A stretch of DNA of 43,466 nt from JBEPVZ01 sp041690695 (GCA_041690695.1 JBEPVZ010000005.1:1-43466), one strand, 5' to 3'; positions 8,995 to 16,240 are shown, numbered from the stretch's first letter. Numbers and translations: made by a program. The notes: a model not told the origin generated them from the sequence alone.

Positions 8995-9243
8995 TTATTT
9001 ATAAACTCCTTGACGGTGAGCAATCTTATGAACTTCAATTAAAGACTTTTGCTGATTAATCTCATAAATAATTCGGTACGGCCAAGCTCGTAAGGAATAA
9101 ACACCTTTTAATTCACCCATTAACTTTTTACCAGCTTGTGGATTTTTTTGTAAAAACACAAATTTCTTTAAAATCTTTTCCTGATCCGATTTTGAAAGGT
9201 GCTGATATTGCTTTTTAGCCTCATCTGATAGGGCTAATTTCAT
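8995..9243 (-). CDS. RelE/ParE-superfamily toxin of a type II toxin-antitoxin pair
   Basis: 82 aa. The layout LALSDEAKKQYQHLSKSDQEKILKKF, then LMGELKGVYSLRAWPYRIIYEI, then IEVHKIAHRQGVYK is that of RelE/YafQ-type proteins; RAWPYRIIYEI and HRQGVY are the core beta-strand and C-terminal catalytic segments. RelE-type members cleave mRNA in the ribosomal A site, ParE-type members act on gyrase; conserved basic residues plus the final HR..VY favour an mRNA interferase, but this is inference. The start overlaps the antitoxin stop by one base (TAATG), the standard coupling of such pairs. Confidence 0.9.
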   Translation of the reverse strand: MKLALSDEAKKQYQHLSKSDQEKILKKFVFLQKNPQAGKKLMGELKGVYSLRAWPYRIIYEINQQKSLIEVHKIAHRQGVYK

Positions 9244-9497
9244 TATTTTAAATCTTCAAGCAGGGTGTACTGACCATTATTAAATTGTTTACGGCTTTTA
9301 GCAATATCCTTTTTGACATTAGGAATTGTTAAAACTTCAGCCGTCTCTTCTAGAGATTCTAGTTCTTCAAAACTAAGCAAGACCGCTTTAGGCTGACCAT
9401 TGACAGTAATAATCGCTCGCTCGGTATTGTCATGAACATCTGAAACAAGTTCAGGTAATTTAGCCCTAGCATCAGAAATAGCAATTAAATTAGACAT
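9243..9497 (-). CDS. Phd/YefM-family antitoxin
   Basis: About 84 aa starting at ATG 9495-9497. The N-terminus ISDARAKLPELVSDV, then RAIITVNGQPKAVLLSFEELESLEET, is the Phd/YefM DNA-binding fold; the C-terminal half is charged and would wrap the toxin. The alternative ATG at 9524 would add nine residues but lies inside the promoter: TTGACA (9532-9527) and TACAAA (9509-9504) are spaced 17 bases and point transcription start at about 9497, so the shorter start, translated leaderless, is preferred. Partner toxin follows directly. Confidence 0.9.
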   Translation of the reverse strand: MSNLIAISDARAKLPELVSDVHDNTERAIITVNGQPKAVLLSFEELESLEETAEVLTIPNVKKDIAKSRKQFNNGQYTLLEDLK

Positions 9498-9503
9498 AAT
9501 ATC

Positions 9504-9532
9504 TTTGTACAACTTCTCGTACATATTGTCAA
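9504..9532 (-). promoter_or_regulatory. Antitoxin promoter with candidate autoregulatory operator
   Basis: On the minus strand TTGACA (9532-9527), 17-base spacer, TACAAA (9509-9504). An inverted repeat TGTAC-N8-GTACA (9506-9523) fills the spacer and overlaps the -10, the usual place for Phd-type antitoxin binding. The divergent msrB promoter starts in the same bases. Confidence 0.65.
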
Positions 9533-9552
9533 GATTCAGAAACTGTTATAAT
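9526..9552 (+). promoter_or_regulatory. msrB promoter, overlapping the antitoxin promoter
   Basis: TATAAT at 9547-9552, 6 bases before the msrB ATG; possible -35 TTGTCA at 9526-9531 (short 15-base spacer). The -35 shares bases with the antitoxin's TTGACA on the other strand, so the antitoxin could also affect msrB. Confidence 0.55.
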
Positions 9553-9558
9553 CGAGAC

Positions 9559-9948
9559 ATGGCCTACAATAAACTCACTTCTGAAGAAGCCCATGTCATT
9601 GAAGACAAAGGCACTGAGCGACCATTTAGTGGTGAATTTGACGATTTTTATAAAGACGGGACTTATGTTTGCAGACGATGCAATAACCCTCTTTACTCAG
9701 CCAAATCTAAATTCGACGCGGGGTGTGGATGGCCAGCCTTTGATGATAATTTTGAAGGAGCTGTTAAACGAATTGCCGATAAGGATGGTTACAGAATCGA
9801 AATTGAATGTGCCAACTGTGGAGCCCACTTAGGCCACGTCTTTGAAGGTGAACATTTAACCGATAAAGATACCCGTCATTGTGTCAACTCGTTATCAATT
9901 AAGTTTATCCCCAAAGATCAGGAAATGCCAGAAGTTTTAAAAGGCTAA
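9559..9948 (+). CDS. msrB: Peptide-methionine (R)-S-oxide reductase MsrB
   Basis: 129 aa. MsrB reduces methionine-R-sulfoxide in proteins. Visible: start of the fold TSEEAHVIEDKGTERPFSG, the FDAGCGWPAF segment, two zinc CxxC pairs (CRRC and CANC), HLGHVF, and the catalytic cysteine in RHCVNSLSIKF. A start upstream of 9559 is excluded because it would lie above the TATAAT box. The gene is a single, leaderless-type unit, convergent with the nucleotidyltransferase gene with 9 bases between the stops. Confidence 0.96.
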   Translation: MAYNKLTSEEAHVIEDKGTERPFSGEFDDFYKDGTYVCRRCNNPLYSAKSKFDAGCGWPAFDDNFEGAVKRIADKDGYRIEIECANCGAHLGHVFEGEHLTDKDTRHCVNSLSIKFIPKDQEMPEVLKG

Positions 9949-9957
9949 AACAAATTC

Positions 9958-10446
9958 CTAGTCAATTTTAGTTTTTCTCTGAATATGCTCAATAATTGAA
10001 GTTGTTGATCGAAGAGGTTTTTTAATTGGTCTCTTAGCAATTATAACTTTCGTTTGGTTCAGTTCTTCTAGGAAACTCCAAAATGAATTTGTAGTGTAAA
10101 AAACATCTGGCTTAAGTGCTGCGAAAACAATTTTATATAACGGATCCTTTGGACCTTTAATAAAAGGTAGCGGTGGTGAAACAAAAACATAATCTACTCC
10201 TTTTATAGAGTCCACCATAATTAGACGATCTTTTTCAGGAAGCATCGGACGAGTCGGGCCTTTGCCAGCGGAAACTCTGGCATCACTCTTGACCATAACT
10301 ACAATAACTTCGCCATGCTGCTTTAACTGTTGTAAGTATTCAACGTGACCACTGTGAATTAAATCAAAAACTCCACTTCCTAAAACAATTTTTTTATCTT
10401 TATGCTTCTGGCGTAATTTAGATAAGTCCTTAAAAGAGATTATCAT
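9958..10446 (-). CDS. Cytidylyltransferase-fold nucleotidyltransferase (HldE/TagD-like)
   Basis: About 162 aa. The N-terminal GSGVFDLIHSGHVEYL contains the GxFDxxHxGH nucleotide-binding signature of the cytidylyltransferase family (RfaE/HldE adenylyltransferase domain, TagD, PCT). VSAGKGPTRPMLPEKDRL follows, as in HldE-type domains where the R and the E..R help bind ATP or CTP. The remaining part (KPDVFYTTNS, then RSTTSII) keeps the overall order of HldE; the typical final STT motif is present. It probably activates a sugar phosphate or polyol phosphate. Start ATG 10446 is preferred to the adjacent GTG at 10449. Five bases separate it from the upstream DUF2130 gene. Confidence 0.82.
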   Translation of the reverse strand: MIISFKDLSKLRQKHKDKKIVLGSGVFDLIHSGHVEYLQQLKQHGEVIVVMVKSDARVSAGKGPTRPMLPEKDRLIMVDSIKGVDYVFVSPPLPFIKGPKDPLYKIVFAALKPDVFYTTNSFWSFLEELNQTKVIIAKRPIKKPLRSTTSIIEHIQRKTKID

Positions 10447-10454
10447 CACAGTTC

Positions 10455-11678
10455 TTACCGAAATAATTCATCAACATCTGGCTCAATCAGATTCGCATTA
10501 ACATTTGTTTCTTTAGTATAAGTCACCTTTGATTCTTCTGTTTCAATCGTTTCAATCGTCGTTATTTCTAAACTTTTCATCTCCGGAAGTGACGTCCCCA
10601 TTAAGCTTTTTAGATCGCCATGCATCCCAAAAGTATTATCTAAAACCATCCGAATACTTTTTTCATCCCTGGCCCATTTGCTGGCAAAATATCTCTTTTC
10701 CTTTTCAACCTCTTTTTGCATATTGGTAAAAGCATCAATAATTGCTTCCATCCGATTTAAAAAACTTGGGCCAGTTAAATATTGATAAAGCATCTCAACT
10801 TTTTGATCTTTACCTTCAGCTGATTTTCGGACCATTTGAAGATGAATTAATTTAGCTCGCAAAGCATCTGCTAAGGGAATCACAAATTGACGACTAGTCA
10901 CCCAAATCTGATTTCGAAATCCAGCGATTTTTAAATCGTTTGGTAAAACTTCTGAAATTAAAACGGCATCATCTGCACTAATCGCCCTTTTATCACCCTT
11001 TAATTTATCGACCCAAAGCTCGCTCCAAGTTTTAGTGTTTTTCAACTCCCACAAAATCTTACCAGCATAATTTCCATACGAATCATAAACTTCTTGAACA
11101 ATATCGCCCCCCTTTACCCCTTTTGCGACTGGAGTAATTTTATCGTGGCCATAACGATGAGCTAGAGATTCTTCAAATTCTAGTTCAAAAGCTTCACCTT
11201 GAGTTTGCTGAGAACCTTGTTGAAGTTTTCGCTTCATCTCTTCAGCTTCTTTGAGAGCATCTTGAAGTTGTTTATCCTTTTCTAAAAGCTTGGTGTATTG
11301 GCCTTCCTCAGCCTTTTTTTGAGCTTCAATCTGAATCTTTTCTCGTTCTTCATTTAATTTTTTCTCACTTTCCAACGCCCGATTTTCGTCTTTTTCTTTG
11401 AGCTCTCGCATCGACCGAGTCAAATCTAACAATTGTTCTTGAAGTTTGCGATTACGATCCTTCGCTTCCTCCGCCTCATTATCTTTGTCCTTGAGACGAA
11501 GCTCCATCTCCTCTTCAGCTTTTTTCAAAGCCTTAGTTTCCGCTAATTTGGTAGCTTGTTCAATATCAAGTTTTGTCTTTTCAGCAAATTCGGACTCGTA
11601 TGCGTGAGACATCGCCTCGGAGATATCGACAGTTTTGTTACAGTTGGGACAGATGATGGTCATTGAAGAGTTAGCCAT
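10455..11678 (-). CDS. DUF2130 protein: zinc ribbon, coiled coil, PD-(D/E)XK-like domain
   Basis: About 407 aa. Domains: a short Cys-x2-Cys finger (ICPNCNK) at the start, a long Glu/Lys/Leu-rich coiled coil (about residues 25-165), then the DUF2130 core (about 165-330) with GVKGGDIVQEV, KILWELKNTKTWSELWVDKLKGD and AVLISEVLP. The D...ExK arrangement (GGDIVQ, WELKNT) is that of a restriction-endonuclease-like fold, so a DNA-acting role is plausible but unproven. Start: ATG 11678 or ATG 11663 (just before the zinc finger); a TTG further up is unlikely. A TAAAAT box lies about 20 bases upstream of 11678. Confidence 0.85.
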   Translation of the reverse strand: MANSSMTIICPNCNKTVDISEAMSHAYESEFAEKTKLDIEQATKLAETKALKKAEEEMELRLKDKDNEAEEAKDRNRKLQEQLLDLTRSMRELKEKDENRALESEKKLNEEREKIQIEAQKKAEEGQYTKLLEKDKQLQDALKEAEEMKRKLQQGSQQTQGEAFELEFEESLAHRYGHDKITPVAKGVKGGDIVQEVYDSYGNYAGKILWELKNTKTWSELWVDKLKGDKRAISADDAVLISEVLPNDLKIAGFRNQIWVTSRQFVIPLADALRAKLIHLQMVRKSAEGKDQKVEMLYQYLTGPSFLNRMEAIIDAFTNMQKEVEKEKRYFASKWARDEKSIRMVLDNTFGMHGDLKSLMGTSLPEMKSLEITTIETIETEESKVTYTKETNVNANLIEPDVDELFR

Positions 11679-11774
11679 GGGTAGGGAAGTGTTCTCAATT
11701 TTAACTTTAACCGCCAACAAATTCAATTACCGCCTACTAGCTACAAACTACCCATCCCTTATATACTAAATATT

Positions 11775-12122
11775 ATGTCTCTGATTAAAAAGACTCTGCC
11801 TATCTTTCTATCAATGGTGGCTATCGGACTCGTCTTCTACTACGTTCCCCCTCCAACTTCATGGCCAGAAGCTTCGACATTTCAGATTTTAGCCTTTTTA
11901 CTACCAACCTTAACCTTAATAACCTTTTTAATAAATGCTTTTTTAGACTTTTTTCCTAGAAGTTTGTCGATTGGACTAGGGGCGATTATGTTACTGGTTT
12001 TAGCGATGATTAATGATTTAAATTTAGCCCTTTTGGTCGTCACGATAATTACTGTCATTGTTCTTTTTACAGCTTTTAAAAAACCTGATCATAAACCCCG
12101 AAAGCCAGTCAATAAATCGTGA
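11775..12122 (+). CDS. Small polytopic membrane protein, unknown function
   Basis: 115 aa with four hydrophobic segments (about 7-24, 37-58, 62-78 and 83-103) and a basic cytoplasmic tail (KKPDHKPRKPVNK). No family recognised. TATACT at 11762-11767 ends 7 bases before the ATG, the leaderless pattern. The Met-leader promoter of the SAM hydrolase operon begins only a few bases after its stop, so it is probably a separate unit. Confidence 0.7.
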   Translation: MSLIKKTLPIFLSMVAIGLVFYYVPPPTSWPEASTFQILAFLLPTLTLITFLINAFLDFFPRSLSIGLGAIMLLVLAMINDLNLALLVVTIITVIVLFTAFKKPDHKPRKPVNKS

Positions 12123-12129
12123 ATTACTC

Positions 12130-12159
12130 TTGCCATATTTGACAACTTGGGTATATAAT
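12130..12159 (+). promoter_or_regulatory. Promoter of the methionine leader-SAM hydrolase-metG-yfiH operon
   Basis: TTGCCA (12130-12135), 18-base spacer, TATAAT (12154-12159). Transcription would start at about 12166-12168, that is at the ATG of the leader ORF. Confidence 0.7.
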
Positions 12160-12167
12160 CTCTGTTA

Positions 12168-12236
12168 ATGAACTCAGTAATAGTTTTAACGATGTCTATG
12201 CAAATGCGAAACTCTTCCAAGGGAGGGACTATTTAG
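12168..12236 (+). CDS. Methionine-rich 22-residue leader peptide (candidate attenuator ORF)
   Basis: ATG 12168-12170 to TAG 12234-12236. Four of 22 residues are Met, and three of them are clustered in TMSMQM (codons 8-13, bases 12189-12206). The ORF lies between a good promoter and an intrinsic terminator, directly upstream of genes for SAM hydrolase and methionyl-tRNA synthetase. Its stop codon lies inside the 5' arm of the first RNA hairpin. This is the layout of a transcription-attenuation leader in which ribosome stalling at Met codons reports low charged tRNA-Met. Inference from layout; peptide expression is not demonstrated, and a chance ORF cannot be excluded from one sequence. Confidence 0.6.
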   Translation: MNSVIVLTMSMQMRNSSKGGTI

Positions 12237-12276
12237 TTTACCTTTTTAAAAAGTAAGCTAAAGGTTATCGCCTCCC
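12221..12276 (+). promoter_or_regulatory. Candidate antiterminator: long hairpin enclosed by GGGAGG/CCTCCC helix
   Basis: A 10-bp helix (12232-12241 with 12253-12262, one G-U pair; the loop can pair further through U5/A5) is enclosed by GGGAGG (12221-12226) pairing with CCTCCC (12271-12276). The outer helix takes up the 5' arm of the terminator, so the two structures exclude each other. The GGGAGG is inside the last codons of the leader ORF, where a ribosome reaching the stop would cover it. Confidence 0.6.
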
Positions 12277-12294
12277 ATCCGGGGGCTTTTTTTT
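12270..12294 (+). terminator. Intrinsic terminator ahead of the SAM hydrolase gene
   Basis: Stem GCCTCC (12270-12275), loop CATCC, GGGGGC (12281-12286), followed by eight T (12287-12294). It ends only 10 bases before the ATG at 12305, so it acts within the leader of that operon, or ends the short leader transcript. Confidence 0.8.
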
Positions 12295-12304
12295 AACCAA
12301 AAAT

Positions 12305-13060
12305 ATGAAAACTAAAATTATTACATTTATAACAGATTTTGGAGATGAGTTCGCTTTGTCTCAACTTCAGGCAGTGGCGTTATCAATTAATCCAAAAGTA
12401 AAACTGATTACCATCTCCAATCAAATTACCCCTTATTCAATAAACGAAGGGGCATTTGTAATTAGTCAGGCCAAGCAGTTTTTCCCATCAGGAACAATTT
12501 TCGTCGGAGTCGTCGATCCTGGTGTCGGGACCAATCGAGAAGGTATCATAATTCAAACCAGCCAATATACTTTTATTGGCCCAAATAACGGCTTATTTTA
12601 TGAAGCGGTTAAAGATTGTCAATTTAAAGTTTTTAAAATTATTGAAAAAAAGGTTAATAAAAGTCATTCAACAACTTTCCATGGCCGTGATGTCTTTGCA
12701 AAATTAGCCGCTTTTCTATCAACTAATAAAAAGATCGCTGACTTTGCTGAACAGATTGATCAAGAGAGATTAATTAAATTAACACTTAAGCCAAATCAAA
12801 TTTTACATATCGATGATTATGGCAATCTAAAAGTTAATAACTTTTGTGATAATTTCAAACTTGGTGATCAACTGACTATTAAAACTCATGACCAGTCAAT
12901 TAAAGTGCCTTTTGTTCAAACATTTGGTCAAGTCAAACCAGGGGAATTATTAGCATATAAAGGCAGCCATAATACTTTGGAGATTGCCAAGAATTTAGAT
13001 TCTATTAATCAAGTTTTAAATTTAAAAGTAGGCGACATTATTAGTATTGAGAGGTTATAA
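12305..13060 (+). CDS. SAM hydrolase / SAM hydroxide adenosyltransferase (DUF62)
   Basis: 251 aa, standard family length. Members convert S-adenosylmethionine plus water (hydroxide) into adenosine and L-methionine. Visible hallmarks: ITFITDFGDEFALSQLQAV at the N-terminus, VVDPGVGT (about 70), IGPNNGLF (about 97), TFHGRDVFAKLAAFL (about 121) and the C-terminal IDDYGNLKVNN with the conserved Asp and Asn that hold SAM. The Asp, Arg and His of the proposed water-activating set are present (TDFGD, HGRD). It is the first full-size gene behind the Met-rich leader and terminator, and is followed 7 bases later by metG, so the released methionine and its charging enzyme are co-regulated. Confidence 0.92.
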   Translation: MKTKIITFITDFGDEFALSQLQAVALSINPKVKLITISNQITPYSINEGAFVISQAKQFFPSGTIFVGVVDPGVGTNREGIIIQTSQYTFIGPNNGLFYEAVKDCQFKVFKIIEKKVNKSHSTTFHGRDVFAKLAAFLSTNKKIADFAEQIDQERLIKLTLKPNQILHIDDYGNLKVNNFCDNFKLGDQLTIKTHDQSIKVPFVQTFGQVKPGELLAYKGSHNTLEIAKNLDSINQVLNLKVGDIISIERL

Positions 13061-13061
13061 T
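13032..13061 (+). promoter_or_regulatory. Internal metG promoter
   Basis: GCGACA (13032-13037), 18-base spacer, TATAAT (13056-13061) overlapping the SAM hydrolase stop; the -10 ends 6 bases before the metG ATG. It would let metG be made when the leader terminator is closed. Confidence 0.6.
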
Positions 13062-13067
13062 ACGATC

Positions 13068-14480
13068 ATGAACAAGTTTTATATTACGATTGCTATCCCC
13101 TATGTTAACGGCAAGCCTCATATCGGTCATGCCCTCGAATATTTCCAGGCAGACACCGTCAGAAGGTTTTATGATTTGCGGGGTTATGAGACTCTCTTAT
13201 TATCCGGGGCTGATGAAAACGCTTTAAAAAATGTCCAAGCCGCGGAAAAAGAAGGTTTACCAGTTAATGAATTCTTGGATAAATATTCAGCTGTTTTTAA
13301 AAATGCTTTTGAAAAGCTGGGTGTTAGATTAGATGTTTTTCAAAGAGGTTCTGATCAAGAAAAACATTGGCCTGGTGTTCAAAAATTATGGAAACTTTGT
13401 GATGACAATGGCGATATTTATAAAAAAAGTTATAAAGGTTTATATTGCGTTGGTTGTGAGAGTTTTAAAACTGAAAAAGAATTAGTTGATGGACTTTGTC
13501 CCGACCATTTAAAAAAGCCTGATTTAGTCGACGAAGAAAATTACTTTTTTAAACTAACTAAATATCAAGATCAATTAGTCGAACTTATTGAAACTAATAA
13601 ACTAACGATTATCCCCGCTAATAAAAGAGCCGAAGCACTATCTTTTATTAAATCGGGACTTGAAGACTTTTCAATTTCTAGATCAAAAGCTCGTTCCCGT
13701 GGGGTTGGAGTTCCTGTTCCAGGAGATAGCGAGCAGTTTATCTATGTCTGGTTTGATGCCCTAGATATTTATTTGACTGGAGTTGGTTTTGGAACAGATC
13801 AGGAAAGATATGAAAAATGGTGGCCAGCGGATTTACAAATTATTGGCAAAGATATTAATAGATTTCACACTATTTATTTACCCGCCATTTTACTGTCAGC
13901 CAAATTACCTCTCGCTAAAGAGATTTTAATTCACAGTTTTATCAATGCTGGTGGCCAGAAACTAAGTAAATCGTTGGGTAACGTCATTGATCCTTTTGAG
14001 GTCGCTGATAAATATGGCTTGGAGCCGCTCCGCTATTACCTGCTCTCTCAAATTCCACTTGACGAAGATGGCGATTTTACATTTGAGCGTTTTGAAGAGA
14101 TCTATAATGCTGACTTAGCCAATGGTCTAGGCAACTTAGTTGCCAGAGTTGCCAAGATGGCTGAAAAGCATCAGATTATTATGGATCTTCGACCTGATAA
14201 ATTTGATTCGGAATTTGAAGATTTATTATCTCAATATAAATTTAGTGAAGCGCTTAAATTTATTACGGGTAAGATAGGGGAGGCCGATCGAAGAATTAAC
14301 GATACCAAACCGTGGGAGTTAGACCAAGAAAAAGCCACTCCGATTTTGGCAGATTTAATTAAGCAAATTCAACAAATCGGTTATAACCTACAACCGTTTC
14401 TACCCGAAACAGCGGCCAAAGTTTTAAAACAACTTTCCGGTCAAATTAAACCAGCTGAATCTTTATTTCCAAGGATTTAA
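13068..14480 (+). CDS. metG: Methionyl-tRNA synthetase, short form
   Basis: 470 aa. Class I synthetase that charges tRNA-Met. HIGH box at H18-H21 (KPHIGHA), KMSKS box as KLSKS (298-302), and a zinc knuckle C127-x2-C130...C144-P-D-H147, the single-knuckle form seen in Thermus-type enzymes. The anticodon-binding alpha-helical domain ends with the usual NDTKPWELD segment (about 410). The Trbp111-like C-terminal dimerisation domain is absent, so this is a minimal MetRS. ATG 13068 is chosen because the upstream TTG would lie across the TATAAT box. The next gene starts directly after its stop codon. Confidence 0.97.
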   Translation: MNKFYITIAIPYVNGKPHIGHALEYFQADTVRRFYDLRGYETLLLSGADENALKNVQAAEKEGLPVNEFLDKYSAVFKNAFEKLGVRLDVFQRGSDQEKHWPGVQKLWKLCDDNGDIYKKSYKGLYCVGCESFKTEKELVDGLCPDHLKKPDLVDEENYFFKLTKYQDQLVELIETNKLTIIPANKRAEALSFIKSGLEDFSISRSKARSRGVGVPVPGDSEQFIYVWFDALDIYLTGVGFGTDQERYEKWWPADLQIIGKDINRFHTIYLPAILLSAKLPLAKEILIHSFINAGGQKLSKSLGNVIDPFEVADKYGLEPLRYYLLSQIPLDEDGDFTFERFEEIYNADLANGLGNLVARVAKMAEKHQIIMDLRPDKFDSEFEDLLSQYKFSEALKFITGKIGEADRRINDTKPWELDQEKATPILADLIKQIQQIGYNLQPFLPETAAKVLKQLSGQIKPAESLFPRI

Positions 14481-15191
14481 ATGAACCTTATTTGGGCAAG
14501 TTCCAAAACGTCAGACGGCAATATGTCATTTAAACAAGGTGATGCCAGAGAGGTGGTAGCCAATCGGACCAGCTTTCTTAACTCAGTTCACTTAAATTTA
14601 AATCAGATTGTGGCGATGAGCCCGCAACACACTGATAAAATTACCGAAGTTACTAAAAAAGATTTAGCTAAGGGCTCAACTAGTTTAGAAAATGCCTTTT
14701 TAGTTGATGGATTAATCGCCAATCAACCTGGCGTTAACTTGTTTTTAGTTTTAGCTGATTGCCAAGGTATCCGTTTATATGATCCAGAACATCAGGCAAT
14801 TGGCTTAATTCATGCTGGCTGGCGAAGCTTGGATCTGGATATCTTTTTAAAAGCTGTTAAAGCCATGACTAAAGCTTTTGGAACTGACCCTAAAAAACTC
14901 AAAGCCACTTTTAGTCCATCAATCGGACCATGTTGTTATAAACCAGCTTTTCCGGATACGCCCTCTAGGCTTAAAAATTATGTTAAAAAATATGATGACA
15001 AAGAATATAGCGCTGATGTTTGGACTTATACTGAAGATCAACTTAAACAAGCCGGACTTTTAGATGAAAATATTGATAAAACCAGGATTTGTACCTATCA
15101 CAGTTCCGACTATTTTTCTCACCGCCGATTTGATAATGAGAAATTAGAAAATGATTATCGTTTTGCGACCGTTTTTGGAATCAAAAGTTAA
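14481..15191 (+). CDS. YfiH/YlmD (LACC1-like) purine nucleoside phosphorylase/adenosine deaminase
   Basis: 236 aa, family PF02578, formerly called multicopper polyphenol oxidase; members including LACC1/FAMIN were shown to cleave or deaminate adenosine and to phosphorolyse methylthioadenosine. The zinc-binding triad is visible as H50 (MSPQH), C94 (LADC) and H111 (GLIHAGWR), with SIGPCCY (about 150) and the C-terminal CTYHSSDYFSHRR. It starts at the base after the metG stop and is preceded by AAGGA, implying co-translation. Next to a SAM hydrolase, its likely substrate is the adenosine released from SAM; that link is inference from context. Confidence 0.9.
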   Translation: MNLIWASSKTSDGNMSFKQGDAREVVANRTSFLNSVHLNLNQIVAMSPQHTDKITEVTKKDLAKGSTSLENAFLVDGLIANQPGVNLFLVLADCQGIRLYDPEHQAIGLIHAGWRSLDLDIFLKAVKAMTKAFGTDPKKLKATFSPSIGPCCYKPAFPDTPSRLKNYVKKYDDKEYSADVWTYTEDQLKQAGLLDENIDKTRICTYHSSDYFSHRRFDNEKLENDYRFATVFGIKS

Positions 15192-15358
15192 ACTTTTTTC
15201 CAAATGCAGGTCACGTAATAAATCCCAATTGAATTTGTACTTACTAGTTCATATCCTGTTTTGGCAAAATCATTGATATATTGTTCTATTTCAGGGCCGC
15301 GAGAGATAGGCCCACCAAACCATTTCATTTTATATCTATATATTGTGACTTTATACAT
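15188..15358 (-). CDS. Small DUF4177-like protein
   Basis: 56 aa, ATG at 15358-15356, TAA at 15190-15188. It begins YKVTIYRYKMKWFGG, continues with EIEQYINDFAKTGYELVSTNSIG and ends IYYVTCIWKKV. This beta-alpha-beta-beta order with a central GYELV matches the DUF4177 type (YKV...EEllNe...GWELVs...), small proteins of unknown function. A TAATAT box (15370-15365) ends 6 bases before the start. Its stop shares TTAA (15188-15191) with the yfiH stop on the other strand. Confidence 0.7.
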   Translation of the reverse strand: MYKVTIYRYKMKWFGGPISRGPEIEQYINDFAKTGYELVSTNSIGIYYVTCIWKKV

Positions 15359-15388
15359 AGCCCAATATTACCATTAATTGCCATAGTG

Positions 15389-15394
15389 TAAAAT
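15389..15394 (+). promoter_or_regulatory. -10 box of tatD (leaderless-type)
   Basis: TAAAAT ends 9 bases before the ATG at 15404. It is back-to-back with the promoter of the divergent DUF4177-like gene, so about 45 bases serve both. Confidence 0.5.
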
Positions 15395-15403
15395 AGTCTG
15401 CAG

Positions 15404-16240
15404 ATGTTAATTGATTCACATGCCCATTTATATTGGGATTCTTTTCAAGAAGATTATGATGCAGTTATCGAGCGGGCGATAGCGGCTGGAGTTACAACAA
15501 TTATAAATATTGGGGTTGATATAGAAACAAGTAGAAAAGTTGCCGGACTCACCAACGATAAAATTAAATTTTATTCGGCTATCGGCATTCACCCACACGA
15601 AGCAATTAAATATTCAACAGATGAATCCATACACAAGGACATAGCAGAGTTGACTGAGATTTTTCACGAAAACTCTTTACACGTTCTGGCAATTGGTGAA
15701 TGTGGATTGGATTTTAAATTTGAAAATAATCCAGACCTCCCCCCAACTTCCCTATCTGAATCTGAAATGAAAGAGCTCCAGATAAAACTCTTTCAAGCTC
15801 AAATCGATCTTGCCCGAAAACTCAACTTGCCCCTATCCGTCCATTGCCGTGAGGCTGAATTAGGCCAAACTGAATGCTGGGACAAGGTTTTAGAGATGCT
15901 GACAGGCACAAAAGCCATTCTCCACTGCTATAGTGGCCAGCCTCAACACACTCAGAAAGTTATTGAATCAGATAATTTTTTAGTCTCTTTTGCGGCCAAC
16001 GTCACTTATCCTAAAAATGATTGGTTAAGGGAAGCTATTAAAAGTTTGCCTTTAGAAAAAATAATTCTCGAAACTGATTGTCCATTCCTCGCTCCCCAAT
16101 CCAAACGTGGCCAAAGGAATGAGCCTGCCGCCGTCTTAGAAGTCGCCCAAACTGTGGCTGAGGTCAAAGGTATTTCGGTGGAAGAAGTGGCTAAACAAAC
16201 TACATCTAACGTTTTTAAATTCTTAAATCTAAAAGACTAG
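15404..16240 (+). CDS. TatD-family metal-dependent deoxyribonuclease
   Basis: 278 aa. TatD proteins are TIM-barrel 3'-5' exonucleases with two metals, used in DNA repair and DNA fragmentation. Signature segments in order: MLIDSHAHLYW (HxH), IGIHPHEA, AIGECGLDF, LSVHCREAE, ILHCYSG and ILETDCPFLAP, followed by the NEP segment (RNEPAAV). All metal ligands appear intact. The insertion between GLDFKFE and the next helix (about 105-120) is slightly longer than in E. coli TatD. After its TAG there is a small GCAA-loop hairpin (16238-16251) without a U-run. Confidence 0.95.
   Translation: MLIDSHAHLYWDSFQEDYDAVIERAIAAGVTTIINIGVDIETSRKVAGLTNDKIKFYSAIGIHPHEAIKYSTDESIHKDIAELTEIFHENSLHVLAIGECGLDFKFENNPDLPPTSLSESEMKELQIKLFQAQIDLARKLNLPLSVHCREAELGQTECWDKVLEMLTGTKAILHCYSGQPQHTQKVIESDNFLVSFAANVTYPKNDWLREAIKSLPLEKIILETDCPFLAPQSKRGQRNEPAAVLEVAQTVAEVKGISVEEVAKQTTSNVFKFLNLKD

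Noticed and set aside
9505..9558. Upstream extension of MsrB by 18 residues
   Set aside because: The extra part crosses the promoter (TATAAT at 9547) and is not part of the MsrB fold.
12211..12230. Resemblance of CTCTTCCAAGGGAGGGACT to the start of the SAM-I riboswitch
   Set aside because: The later core parts (GATGA-type and GCAACC segments and the four-way junction) are not present, and the same bases code for the leader peptide. A different SAM-binding RNA cannot be fully excluded.
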